A stretch of 48,287 nucleotides of DNA from DATAMF01 sp964472565 (GTDB lineage: Bacteria; Chloroflexota; Anaerolineae; Aggregatilineales; Aggregatilineaceae), in assembly GCA_964472565.1 (NCBI GenBank), contig CAYYNB010000023.1:1-48287 (forward strand), written 5' to 3'. Below, in pieces: positions 1-5,963 of this stretch (its first letter is position 1; every line of letters starts with the position of its first letter). The position numbers and the translations under genes were made by a program. The notes under the pieces were generated by a model, which was not told the DNA's origin, did no database searches, and was given only the letters and a program-made list of their open reading frames with translations.

Positions 1-236
1 GGGGCCGGTGTCCGCGAGGGGATGGGTGTCCAGGTGGCGGGCATCGGCGTGCGCGTGGCGGTGGGCGTGGGGGTCGCCGGGATCGGTGAGGGGATCATGC
101 TGGTAGGGAACACCGCGACATCCAGGGTGGGGAGTGCGGCGACGGTGGGCAGGGCGCGTTCCTGGGTGGCGGCGCTGCTGCACGCGGTGAGCGATAAACA
201 TAAAAACAAGCCAAAGATACAAGCCGATTGACGCAT
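1..236 (-). CDS. lipoprotein, N-terminal part (runs off the window)
   Basis: Reading the minus strand from an ATG at 234-236 gives 78 codons without a stop up to the window edge. The product starts with a short positive N-terminus, a hydrophobic stretch and an LTAC lipobox with the lipidated Cys at residue 19, so it should be exported and anchored as a lipoprotein. After it come Ser/Ala and a Pro/Thr-rich low-complexity linker (residues about 45-78), typical of Chloroflexota surface proteins. A G-rich Shine-Dalgarno-like tract lies about 8 bases before the ATG. The functional domain lies outside the window, so no role can be given. A plus-strand reading of the same bases is only a Gly/Val-rich shadow. 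Confidence 0.8.
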   Translation of the reverse strand, partial: MRQSACIFGLFLCLSLTACSSAATQERALPTVAALPTLDVAVFPTSMIPSPIPATPTPTATRTPMPATWTPIPSRTPA

Positions 237-332
237 TCCGTTATTCCCCCGCAAGAATGATACGCTAAGGGCATTATACCGTTGACGGTTTCTTTTTTTC
301 CAACGCTTTCTATGCGAGTCGTCTATGCTGGA

Positions 333-366
333 AAGCGGGGCGTAAAATCACCTTTACGCCCCGCTT
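333..366. repeat. perfect 14-bp inverted repeat, hairpin
   Basis: Arms at 333-346 and 353-366 are exact reverse complements with a 6-base loop. It lies between the divergent lipoprotein and GNAT genes. There is no T-tract directly after either arm, so it does not look like a normal intrinsic terminator; it may be an operator or a dispersed palindrome. The rest of 237-445 shows no gene. Confidence 0.6.
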
Positions 367-397
367 ATCGTCATTAGAAAAGCCCTCCCGAATTCGT

Positions 398-403
398 TAT
401 ACT
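398..403 (+). promoter_or_regulatory. candidate -10 box (TATACT) before the GNAT gene
   Basis: TATACT stands 42 bases upstream of the GNAT start codon. The matching -35 (TTAGAA, 374-379, 18-base spacer) is poor, so this is a weak call based on the -10 alone. Confidence 0.3.
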
Positions 404-445
404 ACATGATTGGAACCTACCCCATACTTTAAGGCTGGCTGATTC

Positions 446-1390
446 ATGCAGATTGTCCCGTTCGAAAAAGAATTTTTGCCGGATGCGGCGGCGTTATTCG
501 TGGAAAAATTCAAGGCGCAGCGCGAAGCAGTGCCGAGTCTGCCGGATGCCATGGGGCAGGCGGACCACGTGATCGACAAACTCAGCTACCTGACCGGGGA
601 TGCGTTCGCGGCGGTGGAGCAGGGCAAACTGGTCGGCTATCTGGGGGCGTACCTGATTCCCGATTTTCGGGGGACGAGCCGGAAAGCGGCGTACTGCCCG
701 GAATGGGGACACGGGGCGGCGGACGCGGCGGTATACCGCGCGCTGTACCGGGCGGCGGCGGAACGCTGGACGGCGGAAGGCTGCACCACGCATGGAATCT
801 CGGTGCTGGCGACGGATCACGACGCGGAGAAAGTGTGGTATTGGAGCGGGTTCGGGCTGACGGTGGTGGATGCGGTGCGGCCACTCACGCCGCTGAACAG
901 CGCCGCGCCCACCGGGTATACCGTCCGCCAGGCGACTCGCGCCGACGCCGAACGATTAGCGGAGATCGAGGCGGAACACTGGCAGCACTACCGGAGATCG
1001 CCGGTGTTTATGATGTTCGAAGATAATGATGATGCGGCGGGATTCGTGAAGCTGTTGGACGATCCGAATAACAGCGTGTGGGTAGCCGAAAACGGCCCCA
1101 CGATCTTATCTTATATGCGCTTCGAGGGCAGCAGTTTCGGGGCGGCGGATGTGGTCAACTGCGCACAAACGACGGCGATCACCGGGGCGTATACCCGGCC
1201 TGCATACCGGGGGCAGGGCGCGGCGGTGGCGTTGCTGGACGCGGCGCTGCGCGATTACACGGCGCGGGGCTATGAGCGGTGCGCGGTGGATTTCGAGTCG
1301 CTGAATCCTGAAGCAGCGTATTTCTGGATGAAATATTTTCAGCCGGTGAGTTATTCGCTGCTGCGGATGCCTGAAGCTTTATTTGGGTGA
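446..1390 (+). CDS. tandem-GNAT N-acetyltransferase
   Basis: The 314-residue product is about twice the length of a single GNAT domain. The C-terminal half (about 157-310) has the GNAT fold signature: a beta strand ending in GAYTRPAYRGQGAA, whose RGQGAA (255-260) is the acetyl-CoA pyrophosphate-binding loop, then an amphipathic helix and a final NPEAAYFWMKYF segment. The N-terminal half (about 1-145) shows the same order in decayed form and ends in a similar VWYWSGFGL strand, so it is probably a degenerate GNAT domain. It transfers an acetyl group from acetyl-CoA to an amine; the substrate cannot be read from sequence. It is cytosolic with no signal peptide. It lies 55 bp before the aldolase, probably as a separate unit, because no functional link is visible. 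Confidence 0.85.
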   Translation: MQIVPFEKEFLPDAAALFVEKFKAQREAVPSLPDAMGQADHVIDKLSYLTGDAFAAVEQGKLVGYLGAYLIPDFRGTSRKAAYCPEWGHGAADAAVYRALYRAAAERWTAEGCTTHGISVLATDHDAEKVWYWSGFGLTVVDAVRPLTPLNSAAPTGYTVRQATRADAERLAEIEAEHWQHYRRSPVFMMFEDNDDAAGFVKLLDDPNNSVWVAENGPTILSYMRFEGSSFGAADVVNCAQTTAITGAYTRPAYRGQGAAVALLDAALRDYTARGYERCAVDFESLNPEAAYFWMKYFQPVSYSLLRMPEALFG

Positions 1391-1445
1391 TGAGAACCCT
1401 CTGGGGTTTGAATGCAATACTTTTATCTATTGAGGAGTCTATACA

Positions 1446-2399
1446 ATGATTGTCACAACTGATGCTCTTTTCCGTCAAGCCTACGGCAAGTACGCGGTGG
1501 GTGCGTACAACATCAATAATATGGAGCAGGCACTCGGACTCTTCCGGGGCAACCTGGAAGCAAAAGCGCCGTTTATCATCCAGATTTCGAAGGGATCGCG
1601 GAAGTATGCCGAAATCCCCATGATCGAAGCGATCATTCGCGCGTGTGAAGGGCTGTTCCCCGAAGCGGTCTTCGCGGTGCATCTGGATCATGGCGACGAG
1701 CAAAGCTGCTATTCGTGCATCGATTCCGGCTTCTATTCGTCGGTGATGATCGACGCTTCGCACGAACCCTTCGAGGGCAACGTGGCGACGACGCGGCGCG
1801 TGGTCGAGCGGGCGCACGCGAAGGGCCTGTCCGTCGAAGCGGAAATCGGGATGCTGGGCGGCGTGGAAGAAGACATCGCCGTGGACGAGAAGCACTCCAT
1901 GCTCACCGACCCCGACGAAGCGAAGCGGTTCGTGGAAGAAACCGGCGTCGACAGCCTCGCCGTCGCCATCGGCACCAGTCACGGCGCTTACAAGTTCAAA
2001 GGCCAGCAGTCGCTCCACTTCGACCGGATCGAGGCCATCCAGAAGCTCCTGCCCGGCAGGCCGCTGGTCATGCACGGTTCAAGCTCGGTCCCGCAGGAAG
2101 AAGTACTGCGCATCAACGCGGCGGGCGGGGCGCTCGATCCGTCGGCGCGTGGCGTGAACGAGGATGAATTCGTGCGGGCGTCCCAGCTCGGCGTGACCAA
2201 AGTGAACATCGACACCGATGGTCGCCTGGTGTGGACGCGCGTTCATCGCGAATTCTTCCGCGACAAACCGGCTGAATTCGACTTCCGCACGCCGGGTAAG
2301 GTGTTCATGGCGGAATACGCGAAGTTTATCGCGCATAAAGCGGAAAAACTCGGCTCGGCGGGCAAGCTGGATGAAGTCCGCGCGGCGTTGAGCAAGTAA
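1446..2399 (+). CDS. fba: class II fructose-bisphosphate aldolase
   Basis: This is the zinc-dependent aldolase of glycolysis and gluconeogenesis, which splits fructose 1,6-bisphosphate into glyceraldehyde 3-phosphate and dihydroxyacetone phosphate. The 317-residue chain shows HLDHGDE at 79-85 (catalytic Asp81 and zinc ligand His82), EAEIG at 131-135, zinc ligands His179 (GTSHGAYKF) and His210 (VMHGSSS), and the phosphate loops GSSS (211-214) and KVNIDTD (252-258). Length and motif order are those of the class II family. A GAGGAG ribosome site lies 8 bases before the ATG. A related tagatose-bisphosphate aldolase is possible, but the insertion between the catalytic strands fits fructose-bisphosphate aldolase. 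A palindromic hairpin follows the stop. Confidence 0.92.
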   Translation: MIVTTDALFRQAYGKYAVGAYNINNMEQALGLFRGNLEAKAPFIIQISKGSRKYAEIPMIEAIIRACEGLFPEAVFAVHLDHGDEQSCYSCIDSGFYSSVMIDASHEPFEGNVATTRRVVERAHAKGLSVEAEIGMLGGVEEDIAVDEKHSMLTDPDEAKRFVEETGVDSLAVAIGTSHGAYKFKGQQSLHFDRIEAIQKLLPGRPLVMHGSSSVPQEEVLRINAAGGALDPSARGVNEDEFVRASQLGVTKVNIDTDGRLVWTRVHREFFRDKPAEFDFRTPGKVFMAEYAKFIAHKAEKLGSAGKLDEVRAALSK

Positions 2400-2418
2400 A
2401 TAAAAATAACTCCTGACT

Positions 2419-2442
2419 CGGGGCGATTCGTGAATCGCCCCG
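2419..2442. repeat. GC-rich palindrome downstream of the aldolase gene
   Basis: The arms 2419-2429 and 2432-2442 (CGGGGCGATTC and its complement) pair perfectly over 11 bp. It begins 19 bases after the aldolase stop and could stop transcription, but only a short ACACATTT tail follows. Its form (GGGGCGATTC palindrome) suggests a dispersed intergenic repeat. Confidence 0.55.
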
Positions 2443-2519
2443 ACACATTTCATCCTCATGCTTCCCTCGGCCTATCAGGCTAGTGAGGGGAAAATTGAAC
2501 CTCTAACCGGGAAAAATCA

Positions 2520-3380
2520 ATGCACGATTTACATGAGCAAAATCGACAGGCGTGGAATGCGGCCACACAGCGGCATAATCTGCACAAGGGCGATCAGGCG
2601 GCGTTTTTGCGGCAGGGCGGCAGCACCTTGTTCCCCGAAGAAATCGATCTGCTGGGGGATGTGCGCGGCAAGACGCTGGTGCATGTGCAGTGTAACGCCG
2701 GGCAGGATACGCTGAGTATCGCCGGGCGGCTGGGCGCGGTGGTGACCGGCGTGGACATCAGCGACGAGGCGATTGCATTTGCCCAGCGGCTCGCGGCAGC
2801 CAGCGGCATTCCCGGCGAATTTGTCCGCGCGGATGTGTATGATTGGTTTGCAGCGAATACACGTGCCTTCGATGTGGCATTTGCGTCATATGGGGCGGTG
2901 GGCTGGCTGTCTGATCTCGACGCATGGGGGCGCGGGATCGCGGCGGCGCTCAAACCGGGCGGTTATTTTGTGCTGGTTGAATTCCATCCGATGCTGGGCG
3001 CGCTGGATGGCGCGTTGAGCGGCGACTGGTCGAATGGCAGCGATTATCTGGGCGGCAGACATCTGGCGTATGAGCACGGCGTAGGCGATTATGTCGCCAT
3101 GTCGGGCGGTGGTCTGGTCCCGGACGGTCCCCCTGCTACCAAGGGAGCGGACTGGGTCAATCCGCATCCGTCGCATGAATTCGCGTGGGGTTTGGCGGAT
3201 GTGCTCACCGCGCTGTTGGATGCCGGGCTGCGGCTCACAACGGTGCGCGAATACCCGTACAGCAACGGGTTTATGCCCTACCCGGACTATATGGTCGAAA
3301 CGGCGGGGCGGCGCATGACTTTTCGCGCGGGGATGCCGCTGCTGCCACTGATGTTCGGGGTGCGTGCGGAAAAACCGTAG
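2520..3380 (+). CDS. class I SAM-dependent methyltransferase
   Basis: The 286-residue product carries the Rossmann SAM-binding core. Motif I reads LVHVQCNAGQDTL (about 53-65), where the usual GxGxG is replaced by QCNAGQDT; motif II is VTGVDIS with acidic Asp79; and a later strand holds FVRADVYDW. The glycine-poor motif I is shared by a known subgroup of such enzymes and does not by itself mean loss of function. The methyl acceptor cannot be read from sequence. The C-terminal part is rich in aromatic residues (HPSHEFAWGL, YPYSNGF), which may form the substrate pocket. It precedes the LLM oxidoreductase by 38 bp on the same strand and may be co-transcribed with it. Confidence 0.82.
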   Translation: MHDLHEQNRQAWNAATQRHNLHKGDQAAFLRQGGSTLFPEEIDLLGDVRGKTLVHVQCNAGQDTLSIAGRLGAVVTGVDISDEAIAFAQRLAAASGIPGEFVRADVYDWFAANTRAFDVAFASYGAVGWLSDLDAWGRGIAAALKPGGYFVLVEFHPMLGALDGALSGDWSNGSDYLGGRHLAYEHGVGDYVAMSGGGLVPDGPPATKGADWVNPHPSHEFAWGLADVLTALLDAGLRLTTVREYPYSNGFMPYPDYMVETAGRRMTFRAGMPLLPLMFGVRAEKP

Positions 3381-3418
3381 TCTCGAATTGGTGCAGTGAA
3401 TTTGGGGAGAATCAGCAT

Positions 3419-4387
3419 ATGCCCACACTTGGTATTATTTTTCACCCACGTTTTCCACCTGAAACCGTGATGGAGTATGCCCGTCGCGCGGAAGCGGGCG
3501 GCTTCAGCGAATTGTGGTTCTGGGATGACTGCTTCTTGCCGGGGGCGTTCACCCTGGCAGGCATGGCGCTCGCCGCCACGGATCGGATCAAAGTGGGGAT
3601 TGGCTTGATTCCCGCCACCGCCTACAACCCCCTGTTTGCCACGATGGAAATTACCAGCCTGGCGAGTGCGTTTCCAGGGCGCTTCATGCCGGGGTTTGGG
3701 CACGGCGTCGATGTCTGGATGAAGCAGATCGGCGCGGCTCCGGTGTCCTCGATGAAAAGACTCGAACAAACGGTGCTGGCGGTTCGCGGCCTGCTGCGCG
3801 GGGAGCGAGTCAGCGTGGATGCGCACGGGGTTTATCTGGACGGGGTGCAGATGGAATTGGTGCCGGATCAGCCGCCGCCCTTGTATATCGGCGCGATGCG
3901 TGAAAAGTCCTTGCAGCTTGCCGGACGGGTGGCCGATGGCACGATCTTAACCGGGATGTCGGCCCCGGCTTACGTGACGTGGGCCAGGGAACAGATTCGC
4001 GCCGGGCTGGGCGGGGATGCGTTCGGATCGCACCGGGTAGTGGTGTACCGTCACGCCAAAGTCAGCCCGGATGGTCAAAGCGCGCGCGCGATGATGCGCC
4101 GCTGTCTCGGTGCCCATTTCGGCACCTGGGCCGATGTCCATCTCAAGGCGCTGGGAATTTTGGAAGAGGCGCAGGCGCTGCATCAGCGCTATGGGGCCGA
4201 CGCCGTGAACCAGATTCCCGACGCGTGGATGAATGAATTGTCCTCGTCGGGCACGCCGGAACAGGCGGCCATGTCGATCCAGCGGTTGAGCGACGCGGGC
4301 GCGGATACGGTGATCTTGCAGCCGCTGGACGGCGACGCGGATTGTCTGGATGAGTATATCCGCTATCTGATGCCGCTGTTTCAATAG
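3419..4387 (+). CDS. luciferase-like (LLM) flavin/F420-dependent oxidoreductase
   Basis: The 322-residue product is a TIM-barrel LLM-class enzyme. The N-terminus MPTLGIIFHPRFPP leads into a first strand and helix; GGFSELWFWDD (28-38) matches the usual GFDSVWVxDH element; KVGIGLIPATAYNP (58-71) matches the GxxVxxxxxRxP strand; and PPPLYIGAMREKSLQLAGRVADG matches the late PIxIGAxGPKxLxLAGxxADG element. Such enzymes use FMN or coenzyme F420; which one is not decidable here. The start at 3419 is chosen over upstream in-frame codons because it follows a GGGGAGA ribosome site and begins the conserved fold; the upstream reading overlaps the methyltransferase gene. It ends just before the tRNA terminator. 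Confidence 0.85.
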   Translation: MPTLGIIFHPRFPPETVMEYARRAEAGGFSELWFWDDCFLPGAFTLAGMALAATDRIKVGIGLIPATAYNPLFATMEITSLASAFPGRFMPGFGHGVDVWMKQIGAAPVSSMKRLEQTVLAVRGLLRGERVSVDAHGVYLDGVQMELVPDQPPPLYIGAMREKSLQLAGRVADGTILTGMSAPAYVTWAREQIRAGLGGDAFGSHRVVVYRHAKVSPDGQSARAMMRRCLGAHFGTWADVHLKALGILEEAQALHQRYGADAVNQIPDAWMNELSSSGTPEQAAMSIQRLSDAGADTVILQPLDGDADCLDEYIRYLMPLFQ

Positions 4388-4448
4388 CGGATCGGGTTTT
4401 TGGCGCGGGGGGGAATAACGCGCGCGGTTTTCCGGTCACTCAATCGAC

Positions 4449-4485
4449 TAAAAAGAAAGAACCAGTGTGTTTGACACTGGTTCTT
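4449..4485 (-). terminator. intrinsic terminator of tRNA-Glu
   Basis: A perfect 12-bp stem (4457-4468 with 4474-4485, loop of 5) is followed on the minus strand by a T-rich tail (complement of 4449-4456). It starts 3 bases after the tRNA 3' end. Confidence 0.85.
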
Positions 4486-4488
4486 GGG

Positions 4489-4564
4489 TGGTGCCCCTAT
4501 GGGGATTCGAACCCCAGTTTTAGCCTTGAAAGGGCTGCGTCCTGGTCCTCTAGACGATAGGGGC
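4489..4564 (-). tRNA. trnE: tRNA-Glu (anticodon TTC), CCA encoded
   Basis: On the minus strand a full cloverleaf can be drawn: acceptor GCCCCTA pairing with TAGGGGC, a D-arm, an anticodon arm with loop CTTTCAA (anticodon TTC), and a T-arm with the loop GTTCGAATC. Discriminator base A is followed by a genomically encoded CCA (complement of 4489-4491). The length is 76 bases with CCA and no intron is needed. It has its own promoter and terminator, so it is a single-gene unit between the LLM oxidoreductase and the anchored protein at 4683. Confidence 0.95.
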
Positions 4565-4586
4565 GTTGTTTCGTTCAACGGGGCGC

Positions 4587-4615
4587 ATTGTATCATAGGG
4601 GGTGGGGGTCGTCAA
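4587..4615 (-). promoter_or_regulatory. sigma-70-type promoter of tRNA-Glu
   Basis: On the minus strand TTGACG (4610-4615) and TACAAT (4587-4592) are separated by exactly 17 bases. The -10 ends 22 bases before the mature tRNA 5' end. The spacer is a C-rich tract. Confidence 0.75.
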
Positions 4616-4642
4616 GACCGGATTATAGGGGATTCGGCAGGC

Positions 4643-4674
4643 AAAAAATGGCAGCCGCGAAATCCCCTGCTGCC
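4643..4674 (-). terminator. probable intrinsic terminator of the 4683-5531 gene
   Basis: On the minus strand GGCAGC (4669-4674) pairs with GCTGCC (4650-4655) around a 13-base loop, followed by A and six T (complement of 4643-4648). It is 8 bases after the stop codon. The stem is short for the loop size. Confidence 0.55.
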
Positions 4675-4682
4675 GGTTTGGA

Positions 4683-5531
4683 CTATTCCATTTCCAGCTC
4701 AAAACGCACCACGACGTTGGGGAAGCTGCGGCCCAATGTGGATGGGGTGTCTACCAGGGCCTGCTGCGGAAAGTACACTACATAAGCGCCCGGTTCAATT
4801 GCCCACGCAAGGGTGCCGTCCTGACCGGATGCCGCTTTCCGCGCGGTGGGCAGCAGGCTCGGCTGCACGGCGATGCTGGCGTTTTCCGGTTCCCCAACCA
4901 GATATTCGTACAGTTCCACCGGCACATGGGTTCCAGCGCGGTGCTGACCCTGTTCCGTGATCACGTCGGTAACGGTTATATGCAGCGTGTGGCCGCTTTC
5001 AGAGGCGCAGAAGCGCAGCAGCGGCCACACCGTGCCATAACGGGCGGTGCTGGGACCGCCTGCGCGCGAGAATTTCACCTCACCGGTGACGAGTTCCCCG
5101 GTGGCGTAGTAGGGCTGACATGGTGCAACCCGGACCACCAGCCGCGCGGTCCACGTGCTGCTGGTCGTTTGCGCGGTCAGCCGGACCGGGTATTCACCCG
5201 GCGGCGCGCTGCTGGCAGCATGCAGGATCAGCAGGCCCGCATCAGGCCGGGCGGACGGCCAGAATTCGCTGGTCAGGGTGGGGGGCAGGTTCTCAACGGA
5301 CCAGGTCAGGCGCGGCATTTTCACCGGGTCCCAGGCGGGGATTGTGTCGATGATCACGCTACCGGTGCCGCCCGCGAACAGGTCCAGTTGATCGCTTTCC
5401 ATCACGATTTCTGTAGGCGGAATTGGCGTTGGTGTCGCCGCTCGAAGCGGGGGGTGGTCCAGGGTGAACAATACGCCCACAGCCAACAGCACGAGCAGCG
5501 CCGCGAAGCCTGTCAGTTTGTGAATGATCAT
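4683..5531 (-). CDS. membrane-anchored or secreted protein of unknown function
   Basis: I do not recognise a family. The 282-residue product begins with a short basic N-terminus and one hydrophobic segment (about 6-24), followed by an AATPTPIPPT linker (31-40), so it should be exported and either anchored or released. The remainder is beta-rich with Ig/bacterial cadherin-like texture (GEYPVRLTAQTTSSTWTARLVVRV) and two Cys (one in RVAPCQPYY, one in LLRFCASES) that may form a disulphide outside the cell. The start at 5531 is preferred over one 25 codons upstream because CAGGAG stands 8 bases before it and it opens the signal segment. It diverges from the ferredoxin gene across 116 bp and is followed by a likely terminator. 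Confidence 0.75.
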   Translation of the reverse strand: MIIHKLTGFAALLVLLAVGVLFTLDHPPLRAATPTPIPPTEIVMESDQLDLFAGGTGSVIIDTIPAWDPVKMPRLTWSVENLPPTLTSEFWPSARPDAGLLILHAASSAPPGEYPVRLTAQTTSSTWTARLVVRVAPCQPYYATGELVTGEVKFSRAGGPSTARYGTVWPLLRFCASESGHTLHITVTDVITEQGQHRAGTHVPVELYEYLVGEPENASIAVQPSLLPTARKAASGQDGTLAWAIEPGAYVVYFPQQALVDTPSTLGRSFPNVVVRFELEME

Positions 5532-5611
5532 ACGGTGCTCCTGTTCTTTGGGGGAGTAAACACCTGCTTTGTCTATCACGATATTCCAGATGATGATCAA
5601 CTGCAATCGCC

Positions 5612-5630
5612 GGGTGACATGTGTTCACCC
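5612..5630. promoter_or_regulatory. candidate operator GGGTGA-N7-TCACCC
   Basis: Perfect 6-base inverted arms (5612-5617 and 5625-5630) overlap the -35 hexamer of the ferredoxin promoter, where a bound dimer would block RNA polymerase. No regulator is assigned. Confidence 0.35.
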
Positions 5631-5641
5631 TGCGTTATAAT
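5614..5641 (+). promoter_or_regulatory. promoter of the ferredoxin gene; leaderless transcript predicted
   Basis: GTGACA (5614-5619) and a perfect TATAAT (5636-5641) are spaced by 16 bases. The start codon at 5648 lies 6 bases after the -10, where transcription normally begins, so the message would have no 5' leader. GAGG at 5642-5645 is too near the ATG to act as a normal ribosome site. Confidence 0.6.
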
Positions 5642-5647
5642 GAGGAC

Positions 5648-5920
5648 ATGAAAAAACGAATCGTGTTGTGTATGGGGGCCTTCTGTAACCAGAGCGGGCA
5701 GGCGCAGCCGCTGTATGACCGGCTGTACCGCGAACTGGGCGAACCGCTGCCGCCGTTTATGGCACGCGGCAGGCCGGTAAGTTGGGAAACGGCCAACTGT
5801 CTGAGCATGTGCGGGGCCGGGCCGAATCTGATTCTATACCCTGATAATCTGGAATTTCACGCGATGGACCTGGAGAAGCTGGAAGCATTTATCGCGGAGT
5901 ATCTGCGCGACTCCGATTAA
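5648..5920 (+). CDS. thioredoxin-like [2Fe-2S] ferredoxin
   Basis: The 90-residue product has the four-cysteine pattern of the thioredoxin-fold (Shethna/NuoE-like) ferredoxins: Cys8 and Cys13 in VLCMGAFCNQSG, and Cys51 and Cys55 in NCLSMCGAGPNLILYP. The pattern C-x4-C ... C-x3-C followed by GxGPNxxxYP is what binds the [2Fe-2S] cluster in this family, so it should be a soluble one-electron carrier. No partner oxidoreductase lies beside it, so its redox partner is unknown. The start at ATG 5648 is chosen because the family core begins at once after it; a GTG 9 codons upstream lies inside the promoter. It stands alone, facing the minus-strand TIR gene. Confidence 0.85.
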   Translation: MKKRIVLCMGAFCNQSGQAQPLYDRLYRELGEPLPPFMARGRPVSWETANCLSMCGAGPNLILYPDNLEFHAMDLEKLEAFIAEYLRDSD

Positions 5921-5963
5921 ACCTCTTCAAAACCAGCAGGTTGCCGCCAAGGATTGGAAAAGA

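Noticed and set aside
22..231. A 69-codon plus-strand reading frame rich in Gly and Val
   Set aside because: The minus strand of the same bases codes a proper lipoprotein N-terminus with lipobox and ribosome site; the plus frame is its shadow.
1179..2075. A 298-codon minus-strand frame opposite the GNAT and aldolase genes
   Set aside because: It spans two real genes antisense and an intergenic gap, is rich in His/Arg as typical shadow frames, and has no ribosome site.
3185..3418. Longer N-terminus of the LLM oxidoreductase
   Set aside because: It is a shadow of the methyltransferase 3' end; ATG 3419 has a ribosome site and opens the conserved fold.
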